Shown: positions 1 to 6,414 of the stretch, in pieces | Numbering within the stretch: the first letter of the stretch is position 1 | Layout: each line of letters begins with the position of its first letter | Assembly (NCBI GenBank): GCA_012522255.1 | Contig: JAAYKT010000013.1 | Location: 1-10,922 of the forward strand | Direction of reading: 5' to 3' | Origin: Clostridiales bacterium | GTDB taxonomy: Bacteria > Bacillota > Clostridia > Lutisporales > Lutisporaceae | Length of the DNA stretch: 10,922 nt | Translations under genes and position numbers: made by a program | Notes under the pieces: generated by a model | The model's input: only the letters and a program-made list of their open reading frames with translations | What the model was told of the DNA's origin: nothing | The model's database searches: none

Positions 1-35
1 CCTAACAGCTAACACCTAACAACTAACACCTAATA
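1..35. repeat. Tandem heptamer repeat, NCTAACA x5
   Basis: The left edge consists of five consecutive 7-base units: CCTAACA, GCTAACA, CCTAACA, ACTAACA and CCTAATA. They can also be read as a 14-bp repeat in two and a half copies. The array probably continues beyond the window edge, so its full length is unknown. No coding frame is supported over it. It resembles the short heptanucleotide repeats found between genes in several bacterial genomes; no function can be read from it. Confidence 0.75.
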
Positions 36-175
36 GTTTACATAACTTTTCCTCCATAACCGCATATACCCATTACAAACCCTTTACACATTGTTACAGT
101 TCAGTTACGCAGGAAGGAATTTTAAAAGCGACGTAGAATTATGTTAACTGTCAAAAGATTTTCTATGTAATTTTT

Positions 176-187
176 GAAAGGAGGTGA
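176..187 (+). promoter_or_regulatory. Perfect long Shine-Dalgarno / STAB-SD-like element
   Basis: GAAAGGAGGTGA matches the anti-Shine-Dalgarno end of 16S rRNA over 11 bases (177-187). It lies about 110 bases before the surface-protein start, so it cannot serve that start directly. It sits 5 bases (from AGGAGG) before GTG at 190, which opens a 35-codon frame. Its first nine bases, GAAAGGAGG, also match the STAB-SD element known from the Bacillus cry3A mRNA leader, where 30S binding protects the transcript 5' end from exonucleases. Both readings fit a highly expressed surface-protein mRNA; the sequence does not decide between them. Confidence 0.7.
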
Positions 188-189
188 AA

Positions 190-297
190 GTGAATAGGTC
201 GAAAAATTTAGATCTATTGACAATATGCAAGATCAAAATACAAAACAAATATCAAAATCACATTCTAAACAACACAAGGAGGAAAGAAACAATATGA
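190..297 (+). CDS. Possible 35-residue leader peptide, coupled to the surface-protein gene
   Basis: A GTG codon at 190 is preceded, at ideal spacing, by the 11-base Shine-Dalgarno match. The frame stays open for 35 codons and stops with TGA at 295-297, overlapping the surface-protein ATG (294-296) as ATGA, the classic arrangement for translational coupling. The peptide is basic and polar (for example NRSKNLDLL near its start and NNTRRKETI at its end), with no signal peptide, membrane segment or known domain. The surface gene has its own good site (AAGGAGG, 276-282) inside this frame, so a terminating ribosome would be well placed to restart. Its product may matter less than its translation. 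The alternative is that the Shine-Dalgarno is only an mRNA stabiliser and the open frame is chance in A/T-rich DNA. Confidence 0.45.
   Translation: MNRSKNLDLLTICKIKIQNKYQNHILNNTRRKETI
217..244 (+). promoter_or_regulatory. Candidate SigA-type promoter inside the surface-gene leader
   Basis: A consensus -35 box TTGACA (217-222) is followed after 16 bases by TACAAA (239-244), a four-of-six -10 match. Transcription would start near 251, leaving about 25 bases before the AAGGAGG site and excluding the leader ORF and its strong Shine-Dalgarno. No convincing promoter was found farther upstream; TATGTA at 164-169 has only a poor partner, ATGTTA at 141-146. The assignment is weak and based on motif alone. 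Confidence 0.3.
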
Positions 298-3200
298 GTA
301 AAAAAGTACTATCATTAGTATTAGCGATTGCGTTAATCTTCTCATCATTCACAGTTGTACTTGCAGACGAAGTTATCAGTGAAGATGTGAGAGCATTGGC
401 AGCAATCGGAATGCTAATAGGAGACGGAAACAACGTAACAGTAGAATACGCAGAATCCACACCAACAAGACTTCAGGCAGCAATACTTTTCCTAAGACTA
501 AGAGGTCTTGAAGAAGAAGCATTGGAATTTGAAGGTGAAGAAAACTTTAACGATGCAAAAGGCTATGCATGGGCAGAAGGCAGTAACTTAATGGCATACC
601 TGAAGGCACATCCAGAATTAGGTTGGATAGGCGCAGAAGGAAATTTCATGCCCAATGAAAAAATTAATGAACAATCCTATTACAAGGTATTACTTGAAGC
701 ATTAGGATACAAACAAAACACCGGAACAGTAGTTGGCGATTTTGAGTTCTCAGAAGTATTTGAATTTGCAAAATTAGTAGGTTTAAATCCGGAAAACCTT
801 GAATCTTTCTCTATAGATAATTTAGCCAAAGCAACAGTTGCAGCTCTTAAAAATGCAACAAAAGATGGCAAGCTTCTTATCGAAGTTCTAATCGATAGCG
901 GCAAAATAGACAAAGATGTAGCTGTAAACAACGGACTATATGAAGATGCAATAGCAGTAGCTGTAAAATCAGCCAAAGCTGTTGGTAATGCAGTAGTAGA
1001 AGTTGAATTTGAAGAAGAAGTTGAAGCAAGATATGCAGAAAAAGCAGCCAACTATGAAATTGCAGGACTTGATGTAAACGCTGCACAGTTAGTTGGAGAC
1101 AAAGTTGTAAGACTTGAAACAGCAGCTATGACAGCAGGCAAACTTTATACTTTAGTAGTCGGCGAATCAAAAGTTGAATTCGCAGGCGTTGCAAAAGCAT
1201 CCGGTGGCCCTGAACTGTCAAAGGCAGTAAGTGAAGACGTTGAAGAAGTAGTTCTTACTTTCAGCAGAAAAATTGATTTTGAAACAGGATCAGATGTTGA
1301 AAATTATACTATCGCAAAAGTTGAAGTGTTAAAAGCAGAAGTTGATGGCGACACAGTTACATTGACTACTGAAGGATTAGCAGACAAAACAAGCTATACA
1401 GTTAAAGCAACTAATCTTAAATCAACTGATGGAGTAGTAAGAAAAACTACATCAGCTTCTTTCAAAACAAAGGTAGACAAATCCGCACCAAGAATTGATG
1501 CAGACAAAACTGAAGCAGAAACCAACCAAAGAATTGTAGTTTATTTCAACGAGCCAGTTACTAAAGAATCGGCAGAAGACTTGGAAAACTATGAAATCGT
1601 TGAAAATAAAAAAGACGGCAGCGAGCTTGAAATAGTAAGCGTAGTATGGGATGAAGAAGACAAAGATAACGTAGAAATTGTCACAGAAGCCCAAACATAC
1701 AGAGCTAATTATAAGCTTTCCGTAAGCAACATTGCAGACAGAAGAAAAGTTGCAAACGTTATGACCAGAGCAGCTGTTTACACCTTTGCAGGAGTAAAAG
1801 AAGACGTTAAAGCCCCTGTTCTGAACAACGTTGAAGTATATTCAAGAAACCTTCTTATAGTTGATTTTGTAGATGATAGCAGAATTGATGCTGAAAGCGC
1901 GTTAGATACATCGAACTACACGCTTACAGAAGGCAAAAATTACCTGGATGTAGAAAATGTTGAAAAACTATCAGGGAAGAAATTCTTAGTAACAGTTGAA
2001 GACATGGAAGCAGGAAGATCTCATTCCTTAAAGGTTGCAGAAATACTTGATGAATTCGGCAATGCTATGCAGGAAAGAGCAAAATCCTTCACACCCGGTA
2101 AAGACAAATTTGCATCAGCTTATTTGAAAGATGTAAAATTTGAAGACAAAAACACAGTTGTATTGGAATTTGATAAAGAAATTGATAAAAAATCAGCTGA
2201 AAGCATTTCCAATTACAGCTTAAACAATGATATCGGCGCTCCCACCAAGGCTAAATATGACGCTGATAATAAGAAAGTTAAACTAACTGTAAATGATCTT
2301 ACACAGGGAGTACAATACAAAATAACTGTTGACGGCGTAACAGACCTTGCTGGAAACGTAATAAAGGTTACCACAGGTAAACTTACTGCTGCTCCAAGCG
2401 ATGGCGGCAAATGGGATAATGACGATCCGGAATTAGACAATGTTTACGCAGTGGACAAACATGTATTGGCATTGGAATTTGACAAAGAAGTAAAATACGA
2501 TGCAGGTACAAAATTGACTATTGCCTGGAAAGAGCTTGTCGATGGTGTCGAAACAGACAAAACCAAAGACTTAGATGCAAAAGCTTATACTAATGATAAT
2601 ACCGTAATTGAATTCTCAGCAGAATCCTTTGCTTTCAACGCTAAATATACCTATAAAATAGAAGCACTCAAAGACGGAGAAATAAAGGACTTAGCCGGAA
2701 ATAAATTCGCATTAGAAGGTAACGAAGAATTTGACGGTTCTGATGCTGACCATGACAAGGTATATGTTGAGACAATCGACCAGGTAAATGGCGGAACATT
2801 CAAGGTAACAATGTCAAGGAATGTGAAGTTTAAATCAGGTATCACAGTTGTTGATGATGTATTTGTAGCTGTAGATGCAAAAGGGAAGTCATTTAACGTA
2901 ACCATCAAAGATAATGCAGTAAAATTTGTAGGCACAATAGAATATGATACAGACTATGAATTCGATCTGAATGACTTCTTAGTTGATGAACACGGACTTG
3001 CGATTGAAAACTATGATGAAGCTACTAAAACTGTTCTTGCCGGTGAATATACTGATGATGAGGCACCATATTTAGTAGATGTAGTAGCAATTGACAGGAT
3101 TCATGTAGAAATTGAATTCAGCGAAGATATAGCAACAGCAGAATCAGATTTAGCAGGATTTTTCTCAATCAAAAACTTAGATGTTGACAAAGATAGAATT

Positions 3201-3380
3201 AGTATTACAGAAGCAAAAAAAGACGGTGCAAAAGTTACCTTAACCTTAGGAAATGCACTTGAAGGAAGATACGAATATGAACTGTCCTTAGCCAAAGGCG
3301 TAAAAGACTTTGCAGGAAAAGAAGCAGAAAAAGACGTATTTGTATTTGACGGTACAGACTTGGCACCATCACAAAAATAG
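294..3380 (+). CDS. Large secreted S-layer-type protein with SLH-like N-terminus and repeated Ig-like domains
   Basis: The product is 1028 residues, exported and probably part of the cell-surface layer. The start at 294 is chosen because AAGGAGG lies 11 bases upstream and the protein then opens with a clean signal peptide (MSKK, a hydrophobic core, likely cleavage after VLA at about residue 25). An in-frame ATG at 225 lacks a ribosome site and would add 23 polar residues before the signal. Residues of roughly 27-210 resemble degenerate SLH segments, with patterns such as AIGMLIGDG, ENFNDAKGYAWA and LLEALGY. From about 220 to the end come about eight Ig-like/Big_5-type repeats, starting near 222, 309, 398, 506, 607, 711, 821 and 924. 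Most carry a V-x-V-x-F-x-E/K-x-(I/V) strand and a later Y-x-(V/I/L) strand. The protein is very acidic and I saw no cysteine, as is common in S-layer proteins. No enzymatic motif is visible. It is monocistronic, ending at a terminator. Confidence 0.85.
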   Translation: MSKKVLSLVLAIALIFSSFTVVLADEVISEDVRALAAIGMLIGDGNNVTVEYAESTPTRLQAAILFLRLRGLEEEALEFEGEENFNDAKGYAWAEGSNLMAYLKAHPELGWIGAEGNFMPNEKINEQSYYKVLLEALGYKQNTGTVVGDFEFSEVFEFAKLVGLNPENLESFSIDNLAKATVAALKNATKDGKLLIEVLIDSGKIDKDVAVNNGLYEDAIAVAVKSAKAVGNAVVEVEFEEEVEARYAEKAANYEIAGLDVNAAQLVGDKVVRLETAAMTAGKLYTLVVGESKVEFAGVAKASGGPELSKAVSEDVEEVVLTFSRKIDFETGSDVENYTIAKVEVLKAEVDGDTVTLTTEGLADKTSYTVKATNLKSTDGVVRKTTSASFKTKVDKSAPRIDADKTEAETNQRIVVYFNEPVTKESAEDLENYEIVENKKDGSELEIVSVVWDEEDKDNVEIVTEAQTYRANYKLSVSNIADRRKVANVMTRAAVYTFAGVKEDVKAPVLNNVEVYSRNLLIVDFVDDSRIDAESALDTSNYTLTEGKNYLDVENVEKLSGKKFLVTVEDMEAGRSHSLKVAEILDEFGNAMQERAKSFTPGKDKFASAYLKDVKFEDKNTVVLEFDKEIDKKSAESISNYSLNNDIGAPTKAKYDADNKKVKLTVNDLTQGVQYKITVDGVTDLAGNVIKVTTGKLTAAPSDGGKWDNDDPELDNVYAVDKHVLALEFDKEVKYDAGTKLTIAWKELVDGVETDKTKDLDAKAYTNDNTVIEFSAESFAFNAKYTYKIEALKDGEIKDLAGNKFALEGNEEFDGSDADHDKVYVETIDQVNGGTFKVTMSRNVKFKSGITVVDDVFVAVDAKGKSFNVTIKDNAVKFVGTIEYDTDYEFDLNDFLVDEHGLAIENYDEATKTVLAGEYTDDEAPYLVDVVAIDRIHVEIEFSEDIATAESDLAGFFSIKNLDVDKDRISITEAKKDGAKVTLTLGNALEGRYEYELSLAKGVKDFAGKEAEKDVFVFDGTDLAPSQK

Positions 3381-3495
3381 TAAGCAAAGTTAAAAATGCT
3401 GATATTACAGCAAATATACAACTAACAAAATAAAGAATGAAGCACATTCGCAGCACAACATATCGCATCCTAAGCATCAGCTGTAAACGGCATTT

Positions 3496-3532
3496 AAAAC
3501 CCGGCGGGACAAGTTCCCACCGGGTTTTCTTT
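3496..3532 (+). terminator. Rho-independent terminator of the surface-protein gene
   Basis: A 9-bp stem, AAAACCCGG (3496-3504) with CCGGGTTTT (3520-3528), continues past one C/A mismatch into GGGA/TCCC with a 5-base loop (3510-3514). It is followed by TTTTCTTT. It lies about 115 bases after the stop codon. On the minus strand the same stem ends in GGGTTTTAAAT, so it may also stop transcripts of the convergent transport operon. Confidence 0.9.
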
Positions 3533-3533
3533 A

Positions 3534-3602
3534 GGCGACCGGGGGGACGGTTCTGGTGGTCGCTCTCAAAAAGCGACCACCAGAACCGTCCCCCTGGTCG
3601 CC
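3534..3602. repeat. GC-rich 31-bp inverted repeat, REP-like
   Basis: Arms at 3534-3564 and 3572-3602 are complementary over 31 positions with one exception (G3541 opposite T3595, a wobble pair in RNA). They flank a 7-base loop, CTCAAAA. The arms contain the core GGGGGACGGTTCTGGTGGTC. The element is far richer in G/C than its surroundings and lies between the surface-gene terminator and the dppF stop codon. There is no T-run after either arm, so it is not a standard terminator. From memory, cores of the AGAACCGTCCCC type are dispersed in many clostridial genomes as REP-like units, possibly moved by IS200/Y1-type transposases; this link is inference. Confidence 0.8.
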
Positions 3603-3609
3603 CCGGTCG

Positions 3610-4554
3610 TTAAGCATAGTGACAGGCCACAAAGTGGCCGTCACTATGCTCCCGTAGCACTGGTGTCTCCTTGTAACATCTTTCTTTAGCATAATTGCAC
3701 CTCAGTGCAAATCTGCATTCCGCTCCGGGGTTTATAGGCGATGTTACCTCGCCTTTAAGTATTATCCGCTTCTTTTTTTCATCTATATTCAAATCTGGAA
3801 CCGCAGATATCAGTGCCTTCGTATAGGGGTGCAGCTGGTTTTCGAAAAGCTTATCGGTACTGCATTTTTCCACCACCACACCCAGATACATAACGATTAT
3901 TTCGTCAGACATATGTCTCACCACGGACAAATCGTGGGTAATGAACATATAAGTAATCCCTTTTTCATCCTGCAAATTCTGCATCAGATTCAATATTTGC
4001 GCCTGTATGGATACATCCAATGCCGACACGGGCTCGTCGCAAACGATGAATTCGGGGCTCAATGCAAGTGCTCTTGCTATACCTATCCTTTGCCTTCTTC
4101 CACCGTCAAGCTCGTGGGGATATGAATTATAAAGCCTTTGGGCAAGGCCCACAGTCTCCATAAGACTGTCCACTTCTTCTTTTATCTCAGTTTTCCCGGT
4201 TTTGATATTATGGGTAATCAGAGGTTCCCGTATGATTTCGCTTACGGTCATCCGAGGGTTCAATGATGAAAAAGGATCCTGAAAGATCATCTGCATGTTT
4301 TTCCTCACATCACGCAAAGCTGACCCTTTTGCAACAGTTATATCCTTACCTCGAAAAGTTATTCTGCCTGCGGTAGCGGGAATAAGGTTTATCACGACTC
4401 TGCCCAAGGTTGACTTCCCACATCCCGATTCACCGACAACACCTAAAGTTTGCCCTTCCATAATATCAAAAGTAACCCCATCCACCGCATGGAGCATTCC
4501 GCTGGGAATTTTAAAATGCTTTTTTATATTTTCAACTTTTAGAAGCACAGGCAT
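3610..4554 (-). CDS. dppF: Oligopeptide/dipeptide ABC transporter ATP-binding protein (DppF/OppF)
   Basis: This is the 314-residue cytoplasmic ATPase subunit, one of two that power the DppBC pore. Walker A is GESGCGKST (41-49), the Q-loop FQDP is at 91-94, Walker B is FIVCDE (169-174) and the H-loop histidine is 207. The ABC signature reads LDGGR (149-153) instead of LSGGQ; this variant occurs in part of the OppF branch. The C-terminal oligo_HPY extension includes LHPYTKALISAVP (241-253) and four cysteines at 280, 286, 293 and 311, suitable for an iron-sulfur or metal site. The start at 4554 has AAAGGGG upstream. The gene overlaps the end of dppD by 23 bases and is last in the operon. Length is typical. 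DppF and OppF cannot be separated by sequence here. Confidence 0.93.
   Translation of the reverse strand: MPVLLKVENIKKHFKIPSGMLHAVDGVTFDIMEGQTLGVVGESGCGKSTLGRVVINLIPATAGRITFRGKDITVAKGSALRDVRKNMQMIFQDPFSSLNPRMTVSEIIREPLITHNIKTGKTEIKEEVDSLMETVGLAQRLYNSYPHELDGGRRQRIGIARALALSPEFIVCDEPVSALDVSIQAQILNLMQNLQDEKGITYMFITHDLSVVRHMSDEIIVMYLGVVVEKCSTDKLFENQLHPYTKALISAVPDLNIDEKKKRIILKGEVTSPINPGAECRFALRCNYAKERCYKETPVLREHSDGHFVACHYA
3613..3650. other. 17-bp hairpin inside the last codons of dppF
   Basis: AGCATAGTGAC (3613-3623) pairs with GTCACTATGCT (3640-3650), and GGCCAC (3625-3630) with GTGGCC (3634-3639). A single A (3624) is bulged and the loop is AAA. It spans the codons for the conserved end of DppF (HSDGHFVACHYA), directly next to the stop codon and only 10 bases from the REP-like repeat. 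In mRNA it would form a stable stem able to protect the transcript 3' end or slow the last ribosomes. There is no T-tract. Confidence 0.7.
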
Positions 4555-5542
4555 AATCTTGTACCCCTTTTTCTATATTGTCATACAGATGGCACCTTAC
4601 ATAATGTCCCCCATTAACGTTGATATCTGAAGGTGAAATCTCCGCACATTGCGGCAATTTGTAATCGCATCTTTGATTAAAACTGCATCCTATTGGCAAA
4701 TCCGTGGGATCCGGCATAAGTCCCGATATATAATGCAATCTTTTCAATTTTTCACCGCTTATTGATGGGATAGCTGCAAACAACCCTTTGGTATAAGGAT
4801 GCATGGGGTTTTTAAAAACCTCTCTCAGGGTTCCGAATTCCACCACTTCACCGGCATATACGACGGCTATTTTATCGCATATTTCAGCCACAACCCCCAA
4901 ATCATGGGTAATCATTATGGTTGATGTGGCAAAATCCTTCTTTAGTTTAAGCATCAGATCCAATATCTGCGCCTGTATGGTTACATCAAGAGCCGTGGTG
5001 GGTTCATCGGCTATAAGCAGCTTTGGATTGCAGGCGAGAGCTATTGCTATCACAACCCTTTGCTTCATCCCGCCGGAAAACTGATGTGGATATTCATCAA
5101 AACGCTCCTTTGATATGCCGACCATTTCAAGCATTTCACAAGCGGCTGTATCCGCACTTTTCCGGCTTGTTTTTCGATGCAGCCTTATTACCTCCGCAAT
5201 CTGCTCCCCTACCGTTATCACCGGGTTGAGTGATGTCATGGGATCTTGAAATATCATGGAAATCTTGTTTCCCCGAACTTTTCTCATGGCGCTTTCACTG
5301 ATTTTTAAAAGGTCCGTATCTTCAAAAACTATGCTTCCCTTCTCGATTTTACCCGGCGGGTCCGGGATCAGTCTCAAAATCGCCTTTGCCGTTGTCGTCT
5401 TGCCGGCACCTGTTTCCCCTACCAGACCCACTGTTTCGCCTTTGTTTACGACAATATTGATCCCATTAACCGCCTTTACGGTTTTTTTGCCGGCGGTATA
5501 GCTCACCGTTAAATCTTTTATATTCAATAATACGTCTTTCAT
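4532..5542 (-). CDS. dppD: Oligopeptide/dipeptide ABC transporter ATP-binding protein (DppD/OppD)
   Basis: This 336-residue ATPase is the partner of DppF. Walker A is GETGAGKTT (42-50), Q-loop FQDP is at 98-101, the signature is a canonical FSGGM (155-159), Walker B is LLIADE (175-180) and the H-loop histidine is 213. The extension holds MHPYTKGLFAAIPS (247-260) and cysteines 286, 292, 299 and 317, with the same C-x5-C-x6-C-x17-C spacing as in DppF. An iron-sulfur cluster in this region has been described for the mycobacterial OppABCD transporter; binding here is inferred. The ATG at 5542 follows dppC by 8 bases and its ribosome site AGGTGAT overlaps the dppC stop region, so translation is probably coupled. 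A short tail after Cys317 overlaps dppF. Confidence 0.94.
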   Translation of the reverse strand: MKDVLLNIKDLTVSYTAGKKTVKAVNGINIVVNKGETVGLVGETGAGKTTTAKAILRLIPDPPGKIEKGSIVFEDTDLLKISESAMRKVRGNKISMIFQDPMTSLNPVITVGEQIAEVIRLHRKTSRKSADTAACEMLEMVGISKERFDEYPHQFSGGMKQRVVIAIALACNPKLLIADEPTTALDVTIQAQILDLMLKLKKDFATSTIMITHDLGVVAEICDKIAVVYAGEVVEFGTLREVFKNPMHPYTKGLFAAIPSISGEKLKRLHYISGLMPDPTDLPIGCSFNQRCDYKLPQCAEISPSDINVNGGHYVRCHLYDNIEKGVQDYACASKS

Positions 5543-5550
5543 ATTATCAC

Positions 5551-6414
5551 CTATCTTTTCAGCCTTGGGTCCAAAGCATCCCGCAGCCCGTCACCGAATA
5601 AATTCAGTGAAAATATTGTAAGCATAATGGTCACGCCGGGAAAAGTGACAATGTGCCAATAATCCCGTATATAGGCTCTTCCGGCAGACAGCATTGCGCC
5701 CCATTCGGGTGTGGGCGGCTGTATCCCGAGCCCGATAAAGCTGAGGGCTGCAGCAGACAATATAGCTCCGGCTACGCCCAAGGTCGCCTGCACTATAAGA
5801 GGTGCCATGGCATTGGGCAAAATATGCTTCATGATGATTTTGTAATCCCGCACGCCAATGCACCGTGCCGCCTCGATAAATTCCTGTTCTTTAACCGTCA
5901 AAACCGATGCCCTGACAACCCTTGCATAATTGGGCACCGTGCCGATTCCCACTGCAATCATGGCATTTGTGAGGCCGGGCCCCAAAGCCGCGGCTATGGA
6001 TATGGCAAGGAGGGTACTGGGTATTGCCAAAAGCACATCTACAAATCGCATGATGATGTTATCGACAAAACCTCCGTAATAAGCGGATAAAGATCCTAAT
6101 GTACCCCCTATAAGCACACCGATGCCCACTGCAATGAAACCCACCTGAAGCGAGATTCGTGAGCCGTAAATTATCCTGCTGAATATATCCCTTCCAAAAT
6201 TATCAGTACCCATAAAATGCTTCATGCTCGGCAACAAATTCGTTGCCCTCAGGTTTTGCATATCATAATGATAAGGCGCGATTAATGGCGCAAAAATAGC
6301 CGTTATGATTAAAAGCAGTATGACAAACAAGCCAAACATTGCGGCTTTGTTTCTCCAGAGCCTTATGCATATTTCCTTGAATTGGCTTTCCTTTTCCCTA
6401 TTAATGCTAATCAT
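5551..6414 (-). CDS. dppC: Oligopeptide/dipeptide ABC transporter permease (DppC/OppC)
   Basis: This is the 287-residue inner-membrane permease forming half of the pore with DppB. An N-terminal OppC_N-type segment has a first membrane helix at about 24-46. It is followed by FMGTDNFGRDIFSRIIYGSR (67-86), a hallmark of the DppC branch. The cytoplasmic EAA loop that docks an ATPase is at about 179-202 (FIEAARCIGVRDYKIIMKHI and onward). SFIGLGIQPPTPEWG (225-239) and the C-terminal LRDALDPRLK (277-286) are also typical. An open frame extends upstream to 6531, but the start at 6414 is preferred. It has GAGGTG (6419-6424) at good spacing, gives the usual length, and overlaps dppB by only 8 bases; the longer form would add 39 residues unlike the family. 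Confidence 0.93.
   Translation of the reverse strand: MISINREKESQFKEICIRLWRNKAAMFGLFVILLLIITAIFAPLIAPYHYDMQNLRATNLLPSMKHFMGTDNFGRDIFSRIIYGSRISLQVGFIAVGIGVLIGGTLGSLSAYYGGFVDNIIMRFVDVLLAIPSTLLAISIAAALGPGLTNAMIAVGIGTVPNYARVVRASVLTVKEQEFIEAARCIGVRDYKIIMKHILPNAMAPLIVQATLGVAGAILSAAALSFIGLGIQPPTPEWGAMLSAGRAYIRDYWHIVTFPGVTIMLTIFSLNLFGDGLRDALDPRLKR

Noticed and set aside
225..293. An upstream in-frame ATG at 225 as start of the surface protein
   Set aside because: There is no ribosome binding site before it, and the 23 added polar residues would precede and spoil a typical signal peptide. ATG 294 has AAGGAGG at usable spacing.
680..1086. Minus-strand open frames within the surface gene
   Set aside because: They are low-complexity Ser/Thr/Ala- or Leu-rich shadows of an acidic, A-rich coding strand, with no ribosome site or family resemblance.
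3534..3602. The large hairpin as the transport-operon terminator
   Set aside because: No T-run follows the stem in either direction. The stem at 3496-3532 is the better terminator and may act on both strands.
5653..6090. A 145-codon plus-strand open frame opposite dppC
   Set aside because: Its translation is rich in Cys, His, Gly and Arg with no domain, and it lies fully antisense to a clear permease gene.
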